DNA of 30,588 nt from Bacteroidales bacterium. Its GTDB lineage: Bacteria > Bacteroidota > Bacteroidia > Bacteroidales > VadinHA17. Under the pieces are notes generated by a model that was given only the letters and a program-made list of their open reading frames with translations, searched no databases and was not told where the DNA came from. The translations under genes and the position numbers were made by a program. The stretch is taken from NCBI GenBank assembly GCA_030692905.1, contig JAUYBT010000184.1:1-30588 (forward strand), in the 5' to 3' direction. The first letter of the stretch is position 1; every line of letters starts with the position of its first letter. Below, in pieces: positions 1-6,949 of this stretch.

Positions 1-1092
1 AATGCTATTGGGATTACTACTTCTGCAGTTACTGCTGTTGCCCTTCCATTGTTAGCTACATCAGGTGATATCACTATAGATATGGTTGATAATAATGGTA
101 GTGTTGATTTAAGCCTTTTCGCCTCAGATGTTGCTGTTACCGTTACCGGTCCTCAGACGCTTTCTTTGCCAAGTTATGTTGCCGGAACAGGTCTATTAAC
201 TTCTACTACAGCGAAGACGGTCACTTTGGCTAAACACAGTGGTGCTCCAGCTCCTGCATTAGCAGCTGTTGAAACTCTTACGATGGGTGCACTCAATACA
301 GCAGCATTTAACATTAGTGCTTACACTACTCTGAAAGTTGCCAGCATTACTGGTAAATCGGGTACGACTTCAGGGGCTACGGGTACGGCTGCTGTTGCAG
401 GTGTAACCAGTTCTACCAACGCCACTGTTACAAGTTTAACATTGGCAGGTCCTATGGTTACTGCTGTTGTAGATGGTCAATCAAAATTAACAACATTGGC
501 TACTTCAGGTATTATCAATTCACTCACAGTGAGTTCGTGTGCCCTTTTGACCGGTGTAAGCTTTGCTCACACGCATTTTGTAGGTGGGACTCTTGGAACC
601 GGTTCAGTTCTTGTTGTTACAGGCAACCCAAAATTGGCTTCATTGACAACTTCAACTAACTACATGAAAACTTTGACGGTTACAGGTAATGCTTTATTAA
701 CAGCAATGAACTTCAATTCTTATATTGATATTCTATACCCGGGTTCATCAGTAGGCATTACCATCAGTGGTAACAAAACTAGTGGTTTATATACTGCACC
801 TGTAGTTCAGACTCCAACTACTCCCTGGGTTGAAGCAATCGTCAAATCAAACGATTTGTTGACATTGAAAGCATATATTGCTAAGATGTCTGTTAATGTT
901 GCTGCTATTACAGTTCAAGCAGGATCATTACTAGATCTTGATGATTGCACTGTCTCAACCAGTACTAGTCCAACACTTTCTTCTTTAATGTTGGTGGGTA
1001 CATTATATAACGTGACGACATGCCCAACAGTTATTGACGCAACCGGAGGTATTAATATTTATGCTGAGATGGCACTTGTTGTTGCTAATTGA
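1..1092 (+). CDS. 3' part of a large Ser/Thr/Val-rich secreted repeat protein (5' end outside window)
   Basis: The frame is open from base 1, so the TTG at 49 is internal and the gene begins upstream; 363 codons are visible. The protein is very rich in Thr, Ser, Ala, Val and Gly and low in charge. It carries loosely repeated short strands of the type LTVTGNALLTAMNF and LVVTGNPKLASLTT, separated by 25-40 residues, suggesting a beta-solenoid or stacked leucine-rich-like surface protein. Codons are strongly T-ending (GCT, GTT, ACT, GGT), as in highly expressed genes, so an abundant surface or S-layer-like protein is possible. The C-terminus (ending ALVVAN) shows no recognisable type IX sorting domain or anchor. 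Function is not recognised. The gene ends just before a strong terminator. Confidence 0.75.
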   Translation, partial: NAIGITTSAVTAVALPLLATSGDITIDMVDNNGSVDLSLFASDVAVTVTGPQTLSLPSYVAGTGLLTSTTAKTVTLAKHSGAPAPALAAVETLTMGALNTAAFNISAYTTLKVASITGKSGTTSGATGTAAVAGVTSSTNATVTSLTLAGPMVTAVVDGQSKLTTLATSGIINSLTVSSCALLTGVSFAHTHFVGGTLGTGSVLVVTGNPKLASLTTSTNYMKTLTVTGNALLTAMNFNSYIDILYPGSSVGITISGNKTSGLYTAPVVQTPTTPWVEAIVKSNDLLTLKAYIAKMSVNVAAITVQAGSLLDLDDCTVSTSTSPTLSSLMLVGTLYNVTTCPTVIDATGGINIYAEMALVVAN

Positions 1093-1122
1093 CAGATACA
1101 ATATCTCGATAGTTTTTAAATC

Positions 1123-1151
1123 AAAGCCCTCCGCAAGGGGGGCTTTTTTTT
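1123..1151 (+). terminator. Rho-independent terminator of the repeat-protein gene
   Basis: A 10-bp stem (1123-1132 with 1137-1146, one G-T pair) closes a GCAA tetraloop and runs into eight T residues (1144-1151). It begins 30 bases after the stop codon at 1090-1092. Confidence 0.9.
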
Positions 1152-1246
1152 GTGGAGTGGAGGGGGGGAATTATGAATTACGAATCAGAGAATTACGAAT
1201 GGGTAAAGCGGATAAAAATGGATTTCAAAAAAATCAGCGATAATCC

Positions 1247-1274
1247 GTAGAGGCGCAAAATCTTGCGCCTCTAC
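1247..1274. repeat. Perfect 12-bp inverted repeat, REP/MITE-like
   Basis: The arm GTAGAGGCGCAA at 1247-1258 is exactly complementary to 1263-1274 around an AATC loop. Degenerate half copies follow at 1298-1309 (GGTAGAGAGGCG) and 1327-1337 (TAGAGACGCAA). No T tract follows, so it is not a classic terminator. Upstream, 1168-1203 contains two imperfect copies of a GAATTACGAAT motif. Together 1155-1345 looks like accumulated small intergenic repeats. Confidence 0.7.
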
Positions 1275-1388
1275 TACAGGTGCGTTGAACGAAGATTGGT
1301 AGAGAGGCGTGTAGGTTGTTTTGTGATAGAGACGCAAGGTTAAAAAAATTTCTACCCTGAAAACCTTCTGGTCAAAATAGATTTAAAC

Positions 1389-1396
1389 TATCTTTG
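1389..1396 (+). promoter_or_regulatory. Bacteroidota -7 box (TATCTTTG) for the antitoxin-like gene
   Basis: An exact match to the TAnnTTTG consensus, 28 bases upstream of the ATG at 1425. No convincing -33 TTTG is present at the usual spacing, so only the -7 element is supported. Confidence 0.5.
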
Positions 1397-1424
1397 TAAG
1401 AAATGTTAAGGCATTTGTTAAGTT

Positions 1425-1658
1425 ATGAAAACACAAGCTTTGCAGTTCAATAGTTTAGTTGAGTCAATTTATGACTTACCTCTTGAAGATAGAATGGAAA
1501 TTAAAAATCTATTGGAGCATAATATTGCTGATACCAGGAGAAATGAAATAGCCAATAATTATAAAAAGACCCAAGAGGAATGTAAATCAGGTAAATTGAA
1601 ATTTTCTTCTACGATGAATGAACTCAAAAAGATGCCATTGAGGCTTTCAAAAGAGTAA
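1425..1658 (+). CDS. Small antitoxin-like protein without a toxin partner
   Basis: A 77-residue, highly charged, probably helical protein (starts MKTQALQFNSLVESIYDLPL). The segment around residues 15-60 (LPLEDRMEIKNLLEHNI, then an Arg/Lys/Glu-rich helix and SGKLKFSS) resembles small Bacteroidota proteins usually encoded just before RelE/ParE-type toxins. That family match is from memory. No toxin follows: the stop codon overlaps the next start by one base (TAATG), and the next gene is a lipoprotein. The last residues (PLRLSKE) look unlike the rest and may mark a deletion junction. Function as an antitoxin is inferred only. Confidence 0.6.
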   Translation: MKTQALQFNSLVESIYDLPLEDRMEIKNLLEHNIADTRRNEIANNYKKTQEECKSGKLKFSSTMNELKKMPLRLSKE

Positions 1659-2131
1659 TGAGAAAATTTATTCCGCGAAACCTTACTATCATCTTATCAG
1701 GACTTATCCTGTTTTTGCTATCCTGTACTCCGGAATCATGCTTTGAGGAAACGGAATCGTTTCTGAAAGCAACACTCTATCTGAATGAAACGGGTATACT
1801 CCGCGCTCCCGACAGTCTGACTGTTTACGGCCTGAATATGGAGACAAATAAACTATATGACAAGACCAAAAAAATACAAATTGCTCTGCTTCCACTGAAT
1901 GCTTCAACAACAAATTGCTTATATATCATCAGAATAAATGGGATAACCGATACCCTGGTGCTCAATTATAGCAGTTATCCTCACCTTGTTTCCAAGGAAT
2001 GCGGTTATACTTTTTATCATAAGCTTATTTCCGATTCAATTACCTATACAACAAATGCCATTGATTCCATATATATCAGAAAAAACACAATTACAACTTT
2101 TAATGAGGAGAACATACGCATATTTTATTAG
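1658..2131 (+). CDS. DUF6452-like lipoprotein
   Basis: 157 residues. The N-terminus is basic, followed by a hydrophobic stretch and a lipobox-like LLSC at about residues 20-23, so it is a predicted lipoprotein. The C-terminal part (SKECGYTFYHKLISDSI, then a predicted strand and NEENIRIFY) resembles DUF6452, a Bacteroidota family of unknown function. In that phylum DUF6452 genes are typically followed by a DUF6048 gene, as here, which supports the call. The gene overlaps the preceding stop by one base and overlaps the next gene by 29 bases, so the three genes are probably co-transcribed. Confidence 0.65.
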   Translation: MRKFIPRNLTIILSGLILFLLSCTPESCFEETESFLKATLYLNETGILRAPDSLTVYGLNMETNKLYDKTKKIQIALLPLNASTTNCLYIIRINGITDTLVLNYSSYPHLVSKECGYTFYHKLISDSITYTTNAIDSIYIRKNTITTFNEENIRIFY

Positions 2132-2855
2132 TCCCCTGCTTATACTTTTCAGCAGTTTGGTGCAGGTTCATGCACAGGACACTATCCCTATACCTCTTAA
2201 GATAAAGGTTGGATTGGAAGTTTCCGGTCCTGCTATTTATTTTTCAGATAAAAACATTCTTAATGCCGAAGGATATATTTCTGCGGATATTAATGAAAAG
2301 GTATCCGCTGTTCTTGGGGCCGGTTATCTCAACTATAAGTATTCGCAATACAATTATGAATATTTAAATAAAGGCATGTTCGTCCGTACAGGTGTTGATT
2401 TTAATCTGCTTAAACCTGATAAGTCTCTGGGTAAATATTGGGCAGGAATCGGCCTGAGATACGGTTTAAGCCTTTTCACTTCAGAGGTTCCGTCATTTCA
2501 GAAGGAAAATTACTGGGGTACAACATCATCTTCAATTGCTAAAAAGACAAACTGGGGCCATTTCGTTGAGGTATCCCCTGGGGTAAGAGTTGAAGTGTTT
2601 AAAAATTTCAGCATGGGATGGACAATCAGTCTGAGAATGCTGCTCTATACCGGCACGGGTAAAGACCTCCGACCAATTTATTTCCCGGGGTTCGGCAATG
2701 GAGGAAAAACAGTCAGTAAAAGTTTAAACTACTTCATTGTCTGGAACATTCCCTATAAAAAGATAAATATAATAATTAAAAAAGAGGTTCCTGAAGTGAC
2801 TGAAGATACAGGGACTACAGGCAACAGGCAACAGGCTACAGGCATCAGGCCATAA
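2103..2855 (+). CDS. DUF6048-like outer-membrane beta-barrel protein
   Basis: 250 residues from the ATG at 2103. A TTG at 1986 in the same frame gives a longer reading, but its extra 39 residues are not a signal sequence, whereas the ATG start gives a clean signal peptide (MRRTYAYFISPLLILF) ending at VHA-Q near residue 24. The mature protein alternates hydrophobic and polar residues in strands rich in Tyr and Gly (AGIGLRYGLSLFT, GWTISLRMLLYTG), as in outer-membrane barrels. Length and context fit DUF6048, paired with DUF6452 in Bacteroidota. The last dozen codons are made of a 7-base tandem repeat, so the natural C-terminus has probably been altered. Role unknown. Confidence 0.65.
   Translation: MRRTYAYFISPLLILFSSLVQVHAQDTIPIPLKIKVGLEVSGPAIYFSDKNILNAEGYISADINEKVSAVLGAGYLNYKYSQYNYEYLNKGMFVRTGVDFNLLKPDKSLGKYWAGIGLRYGLSLFTSEVPSFQKENYWGTTSSSIAKKTNWGHFVEVSPGVRVEVFKNFSMGWTISLRMLLYTGTGKDLRPIYFPGFGNGGKTVSKSLNYFIVWNIPYKKINIIIKKEVPEVTEDTGTTGNRQQATGIRP
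2814..2850 (+). repeat. Degenerate heptanucleotide tandem repeat at the gene end
   Basis: Five consecutive 7-base units (ACTACAG, GCAACAG, GCAACAG, GCTACAG, GCATCAG) followed by a partial unit. They encode the C-terminal tail of the DUF6048-like protein. Seven is not a multiple of three, so gain or loss of a unit would shift the frame. Confidence 0.75.
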
Positions 2856-2889
2856 ATAATGTATTATTCATCTTTCCCAGACTGCAAGT

Positions 2890-2933
2890 CTCCCCTCTTT
2901 ACGAAGTAGAGAGGGGCCGGGGGTGAGTTCATG
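2890..2933. repeat. 44-bp dispersed hairpin repeat, copy 1
   Basis: A stem (2892-2902 with 2906-2916, one mismatch) is followed by a G-rich tail and GTGAGTTCATG. A second copy at 29891-29934 in the same orientation differs at three of 44 positions. The tail of copy 1 overlaps the stop codon of the minus-strand symporter gene (2929-2931). There is no T tract on either side. Confidence 0.8.
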
Positions 2934-4374
2934 GTTTACTGCTGAAAATATATAACCCGATAAAGGTCAGCAAACCATTAAGCAGAAGCAACTCGAACCC
3001 GAATTTATAACCGTTAAATAATACTTCGGAATACCTGCTGAGAAAGTAACAAGCTAATGGTGAAACTATTGCTATAAACGGGGTTACCCTGTCGATTACT
3101 TTTCTCTTCGTGAATAACCCGAAAGAATATAGTCCCAATAAAGGACCATAGGTATAACCTGCAATTGTGAAAAGTTTATCTATTACAGCTCTGTCGTTTA
3201 ATGTACTGAATATCAATATGCTGATAAAAAACACAAGGGCTATGGAAAAGTGTACAACATACCTGATCCTGGTCTTTGCCTTTTCTGTAATCCCCTCCCG
3301 GCGGTCGAGTCCCAGAAAATCAATACTCACAGATGTCGTAAGAGAGGTCAAAGCTCCATCTGCACTCGGGAATGCTGCTGAAATAAGGCCGATAAGAAAT
3401 ACCAATCCAGCCATGGGGCCGAGATACCTGATTGCGACAGTTGGGAAAATTTCATCACTGGTTGCCACAACCACGCCTTTGCTCTGGACATAAATCAGTA
3501 ACAGGGCACCCAGAAACAGGAATAGCAGATTGACAAGGACGAGTATCCCGCTGAATGTGAACATATTCTTCTGAGCTTCCTTAATATTACGACAACTAAG
3601 ATTTTTCTGCATCATCTCCTGATCGAGTCCTGTCATAACAATTGTGATAAACATACCACTGAAGAACTGTTTAAGAAAAAATCTTTCATGATGCCAGTCG
3701 GTAATAAACATTTTCGAAACTGAGCTCTCTTTGACAGTAGAAACCAGTTTAAAAAGGGAAATATCCAGATCCTTGCTTATGTAAATTACTGAGAGCACGA
3801 CAGCAAGCAACATAAATGTGGTCTGCAGGGTATCGGTCCATATTATTGTCCTTATGCCCCCTTTCAAAGTATAAAGAATGATAAGAGTTATGAATACAAA
3901 AACATTTACCCAGAATGGTATATTCCAGGCATCAAAAACAAAAATCTGCAAAACATTTATAACCAGAAACATACGCAATGATGCACCCAGTGTCCTTGAG
4001 ATTATGAAAAACCCGGCACCGGTTTTATATGACCAGAACCCAAATCGTTGATCGAGATAAGAGTAAATGGAGGTCAGTTTAAGTCTGTAATATAATGGAA
4101 GTAAAACAAGTGCTATTACAAAATATCCGAAGAGGTACCCTAAAACAACAACCATATAACTGAACTGGGTGTCTTTTACCCAGCCCGGGACTGACATGAA
4201 AGTTACTCCCGATAGTGAAGCCCCTATCATTCCATATGCAACAACCAACCATGGAGAGACTTTATTTCCGATAAAAAAAGCCTGATTGTCGGCCTTTCTT
4301 GCTGTGAACCAGGTAACTGCAAACAACACACCCGTATATATCAGGAATATACCAAGGATTAATAGTGGTGACAT
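2929..4374 (-). CDS. Sodium:solute symporter (SSS family)
   Basis: 481 residues with about 13 hydrophobic segments, the usual size of an SSS (TC 2.A.21) transporter of the inner membrane. Near residues 52-65 the second helix carries GASLSGVTFMSVPG, and near 330-350 a Ser/Thr-rich stretch (SAAFPSADGALTSLTTS) matches the region that contributes to the sodium site in this family. The conserved segment TLKGGIRTIIWTDTLQ near 168-183 is characteristic. The substrate cannot be read from sequence; family members carry sugars, sialic acid, amino acids or carboxylates. It is transcribed divergently from recR. The stop codon lies inside a dispersed repeat. Confidence 0.9.
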   Translation of the reverse strand: MSPLLILGIFLIYTGVLFAVTWFTARKADNQAFFIGNKVSPWLVVAYGMIGASLSGVTFMSVPGWVKDTQFSYMVVVLGYLFGYFVIALVLLPLYYRLKLTSIYSYLDQRFGFWSYKTGAGFFIISRTLGASLRMFLVINVLQIFVFDAWNIPFWVNVFVFITLIILYTLKGGIRTIIWTDTLQTTFMLLAVVLSVIYISKDLDISLFKLVSTVKESSVSKMFITDWHHERFFLKQFFSGMFITIVMTGLDQEMMQKNLSCRNIKEAQKNMFTFSGILVLVNLLFLFLGALLLIYVQSKGVVVATSDEIFPTVAIRYLGPMAGLVFLIGLISAAFPSADGALTSLTTSVSIDFLGLDRREGITEKAKTRIRYVVHFSIALVFFISILIFSTLNDRAVIDKLFTIAGYTYGPLLGLYSFGLFTKRKVIDRVTPFIAIVSPLACYFLSRYSEVLFNGYKFGFELLLLNGLLTFIGLYIFSSKP

Positions 4375-4460
4375 AGCAGATTCAATTAATATACAAGAAT
4401 AACAAAAAGAAAGGAAGACAAAAAATTCTCTGCCGGTTTAATAACACCGGAAAATTGAAC

Positions 4461-4468
4461 TAATTTTG
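4461..4468 (+). promoter_or_regulatory. Bacteroidota -7 box (TAATTTTG) for recR
   Basis: An exact TAnnTTTG match 16 bases upstream of the recR ATG, giving a very short leader. No clear -33 TTTG is seen about 20 bases further upstream. Confidence 0.45.
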
Positions 4469-4484
4469 TCAGAAAGTTTTAGTT

Positions 4485-5099
4485 ATGAGTTTTACTGAAT
4501 TTCCTTCCAGGTTGCTTGAAAATGCTGTAAATGAATTTGCCTCTCTTCCCGGTATTGGAAGAAAAACTGCTTTCAGACTGGTGATGAATCTGTTAAGAAG
4601 AGATGCTGAAGAGGTGAAAAGATTCGGTGCGAGCATTATTAAGCTCCATGGAGAGATCCACTATTGTAAGGTTTGCAATAGCATTTCCGATACTGAAATC
4701 TGCAATATCTGTAACGATGAAAAGAGGGAAAGAACAGTTATATGCGTAGTGGAAAGCATTCAGGATGTGATGGCTATTGAAAATACACGGCAATTCAGAG
4801 GTTTGTATCATGTTCTTGGGGGTATCATTTCCCCAATAGATGGAATAGGTCCGTCTGATCTTAAAATTGACAGTCTTGAAGAAAAAGTGAAAGCCGGAGG
4901 TGTCAAAGAAATAATTTTTGCTCTGAGTACAACTATGGAAGGTGACACTACAAACTATTATCTTTATAAGAGACTTAACAAATATAATATCAGCCTCACA
5001 ACGCTGGCACGCGGAGTGGCAATAGGTGATGAACTTGAATATACCGATGAGATAACGCTTGGACGGGCTATTAACAACAGAAATCCATATCAGCAATGA
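4485..5099 (+). CDS. recR: Recombination mediator protein RecR
   Basis: 204 residues, the normal RecR length. The helix-hairpin-helix LPGIGRKTAFRL lies at residues 21-32, the four-cysteine zinc finger is Cys61, Cys64, Cys73 and Cys76, and a Toprim domain starts near residue 84 with Glu90 (VVESIQD) and the HVLGG motif near 109-113. RecR forms a ring-shaped clamp and, with RecO and RecF, loads RecA on SSB-coated single-stranded DNA in gap repair. All domains look intact. The stop overlaps the start of the following acetyltransferase gene (ATGA), so the two are translationally coupled. Confidence 0.97.
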   Translation: MSFTEFPSRLLENAVNEFASLPGIGRKTAFRLVMNLLRRDAEEVKRFGASIIKLHGEIHYCKVCNSISDTEICNICNDEKRERTVICVVESIQDVMAIENTRQFRGLYHVLGGIISPIDGIGPSDLKIDSLEEKVKAGGVKEIIFALSTTMEGDTTNYYLYKRLNKYNISLTTLARGVAIGDELEYTDEITLGRAINNRNPYQQ

Positions 5100-5617
5100 T
5101 AAAATATAAAAAAATCAAGCTCAGGGCTCTGGAGCCGGAAGATCTGGAGCTTCTTTATGATTGGGAGAACAACGATTCATACTGGGTAATAAGCAATACT
5201 GTTTCTCCATTTTCAAAATATATCCTTAAACGGTATCTGGAGAATTCCCATAAGAATATTTATGAAACAGGTCAGCTCAGGCTTATGATTGATCATATTC
5301 CGGATAAGGTGACTATCGGGACTATAGATATTTTTGATTTTGATGCCTTCCATAAAAGGGCCGGACTGGGAATACTTATCGCTAACGAGGCTTACAGGAG
5401 AAATGGATATGCTTCAATGAGTCTGACCTGTCTCATCGATTATTGTTTTAAAACACTTCAGCTGCATCAGTTGTATTGTAATATCCTGGCAAACAACTGT
5501 GAAAGCATGGATCTTTTTAAAAAGCAGGGATTTGTCCAGGCCGGGGTTAAAAAAGACTGGATCAAGACATCCGACGGTTATCTCGATGAATACATTTTTC
5601 AATTAATAAATCCTTAG
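5096..5617 (+). CDS. GNAT family N-acetyltransferase (RimJ/RimL/SpeG-like)
   Basis: 173 residues. The N-terminus (IKLRALEPEDLELLYDWEN) is the typical opening of the RimJ/RimL branch of GNAT enzymes. The acetyl-CoA loop appears as GLGILIANEAYRRNGYAS around residues 97-114, and the C-terminal motif (NCESMDLFKKQGFVQAG) is the usual final strand and helix. It transfers an acetyl group from acetyl-CoA to an amine; the acceptor is unknown. It overlaps recR by four bases upstream. Its last 56 bases overlap the 3' end of the convergent rlmN gene. Confidence 0.9.
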   Translation: MIKYKKIKLRALEPEDLELLYDWENNDSYWVISNTVSPFSKYILKRYLENSHKNIYETGQLRLMIDHIPDKVTIGTIDIFDFDAFHKRAGLGILIANEAYRRNGYASMSLTCLIDYCFKTLQLHQLYCNILANNCESMDLFKKQGFVQAGVKKDWIKTSDGYLDEYIFQLINP

Positions 5618-6617
5618 CCAGAAGGCCGCATGCTGCTGAGATATCAATTCCGCGAGATCTGCGGACAGAAGCAGAAATCCCTGAAACTACAAGGTTATGT
5701 TTGAAAAACTTCATTCTTTCGGCGGAGGATGAGCTATTTGGATCATTCCCGATAGGATGATAAGGTAACAGATTGACCCTTATCATTGAATCTTTAAGAA
5801 GAGTCTTAAGTCCTTCAAGGTGGTTATCCGTATCATTCAAATCCTTTATCATTATATAGGCAACGCTTAATCTCCTTTTCTTCTTAACAGGATAATTCTT
5901 CATTATCTCTATTATCTTTTGTACCGGATATTGCTTTTCAGCGGGAACAACCCTTTTTCTATCTTCAATGAAGGGAGAATGAAGACTTAAAGTCAGATTG
6001 CAGTCAGAACTCTGAAGAAATTTTTCAACCCCGTGCGTTATGCCTACCGTTGAAACAGTCACATTCCTCGGGCTAATGGCAAGACCCCATCCGGCTGTAA
6101 TTATCTCACAAGCCTTTAATACATTTTCGAGATTATCCAATGGTTCACCCATACCCATAAATACGACATGAGTAACTTTTCCAGCATTTGGAATACTGAT
6201 TATCTGGTTTATAATCTCTCCTGCCGACAGGTTACCCCGGAAACCATATCTGGCAGTAACACAGAACTGACAACCCATCCTGCAACCAGATTGAGTTGAA
6301 ACACATACCGTATTTCTTTTATTATCAGGTATAAAAACAGTTTCAAACTCTTTTCCTGTTTCAGTTCTGAACAAATACTTTACTGTTTTATCCACTGAAA
6401 CTTCCGAAGCAACTGGCATAAAAATCCCGCTGTATGTATTAGAGGCAAGCTCTTCTTTGAGCTTCTTAGGAATTTTTGTGATCTGTGAAATTTCACCTGT
6501 ACTTTTCTTATATATACTGTTCGAGATTGAAACTGCATGAGAAAAAGTAAAACCGGAAGGTCCGATTAGACTAAATATCTCTTCCGCAGTTAAACCACAA
6601 AGACTCTTCTTGACCAT
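5562..6617 (-). CDS. rlmN: Dual-specificity 23S rRNA A2503 / tRNA A37 C2-methyltransferase RlmN
   Basis: 351 residues, a radical SAM methyltransferase. The 4Fe-4S motif CxxxCxxC is Cys112, Cys116 and Cys119, preceded by the family hallmark ETVFIP at 92-97 and followed by the SAM-binding GMGEPLDN. The Cys near residue 330 in SAACGLL corresponds to the C-terminal catalytic Cys that resolves the methylated-RNA covalent intermediate. RlmN methylates A2503 of 23S rRNA and A37 of some tRNAs. The roughly 20 residues after that Cys are longer than I expect for Bacteroidota homologues, and they are the part that overlaps the convergent acetyltransferase gene. Confidence 0.96.
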   Translation of the reverse strand: MVKKSLCGLTAEEIFSLIGPSGFTFSHAVSISNSIYKKSTGEISQITKIPKKLKEELASNTYSGIFMPVASEVSVDKTVKYLFRTETGKEFETVFIPDNKRNTVCVSTQSGCRMGCQFCVTARYGFRGNLSAGEIINQIISIPNAGKVTHVVFMGMGEPLDNLENVLKACEIITAGWGLAISPRNVTVSTVGITHGVEKFLQSSDCNLTLSLHSPFIEDRKRVVPAEKQYPVQKIIEIMKNYPVKKKRRLSVAYIMIKDLNDTDNHLEGLKTLLKDSMIRVNLLPYHPIGNDPNSSSSAERMKFFKHNLVVSGISASVRRSRGIDISAACGLLAKDLLIEKCIHRDNRRMS

Positions 6618-6633
6618 AATCGCCAGATATTTG

Positions 6634-6641
6634 CAAAAATA
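6634..6641 (-). promoter_or_regulatory. Candidate -7 box (TATTTTTG) for rlmN
   Basis: An exact TAnnTTTG match on the minus strand, 16 bases upstream of the rlmN start. No matching -33 element is found. Confidence 0.4.
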
Positions 6642-6712
6642 AGCCGATTATCAATATCTTAGTAATTATTATTACATGGCAAGGCAGTATTCTTTAATAA
6701 TCTGACATAGAA

Positions 6713-6923
6713 ATGGATAATTGGGAGTCACTATATATTTATTTCATATCAGGAACGGGAAATGCACGAGCTTCTTCAGAATGGATTGCAGATGAGGCTG
6801 GCAAAAAAGGGCTTAAAACCTGTAAAATATCTTGTCCGGTTTACTTCACTTACAGCATTACCCTTCTGGAGAAGATACAGATTTTTGAAAAACAGTAAAA
6901 ATCATAGCACTTCTGTTAAATAA
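6713..6923 (+). pseudogene. Remnant of a flavodoxin-fold (EFR1-like) gene with internal deletion and frameshift
   Basis: The first 35 codons read as the start of a flavodoxin-type protein: a first strand YIYFIS, the FMN phosphate loop SGTGNARAS, then EWIADEAGKKGLKT. After about 6825 the frame stops making sense. The next frame reads KYLVRFTSLTALPFWRRYRFL and ends at a TAA at 6921-6923. I recall similar TSLT..WRRY endings in flavodoxin/ferredoxin fusion proteins of Bacteroidota, so the centre, including any ferredoxin cysteines, seems deleted and the ends joined out of frame. The 61-residue reading (6713-6898) is unlikely to be a functional protein. Flavodoxin identity of the N-terminus is fairly firm; identity of the C-terminal piece is inferred. 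Confidence 0.6.
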
Positions 6924-6949
6924 AAAATGACCACTTAAAGAATAATTCA

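Noticed and set aside
1000..1092. Type IX secretion C-terminal sorting domain
   Set aside because: The last 80 residues lack the usual conserved Gly/Lys-rich motifs of that domain.
1034..1243. 69-codon plus-strand frame
   Set aside because: Overlaps the end of the repeat protein in another frame and passes through the terminator and intergenic repeats.
1986..2102. Longer TTG start for the DUF6048-like gene
   Set aside because: It would overlap the lipoprotein gene by 146 bases and hide the signal peptide that begins at the ATG at 2103.
4593..5096. 167-codon minus-strand frame opposite recR
   Set aside because: Shadow of recR; composition is rich in Cys/His/Ser without a family pattern, and recR is certain.
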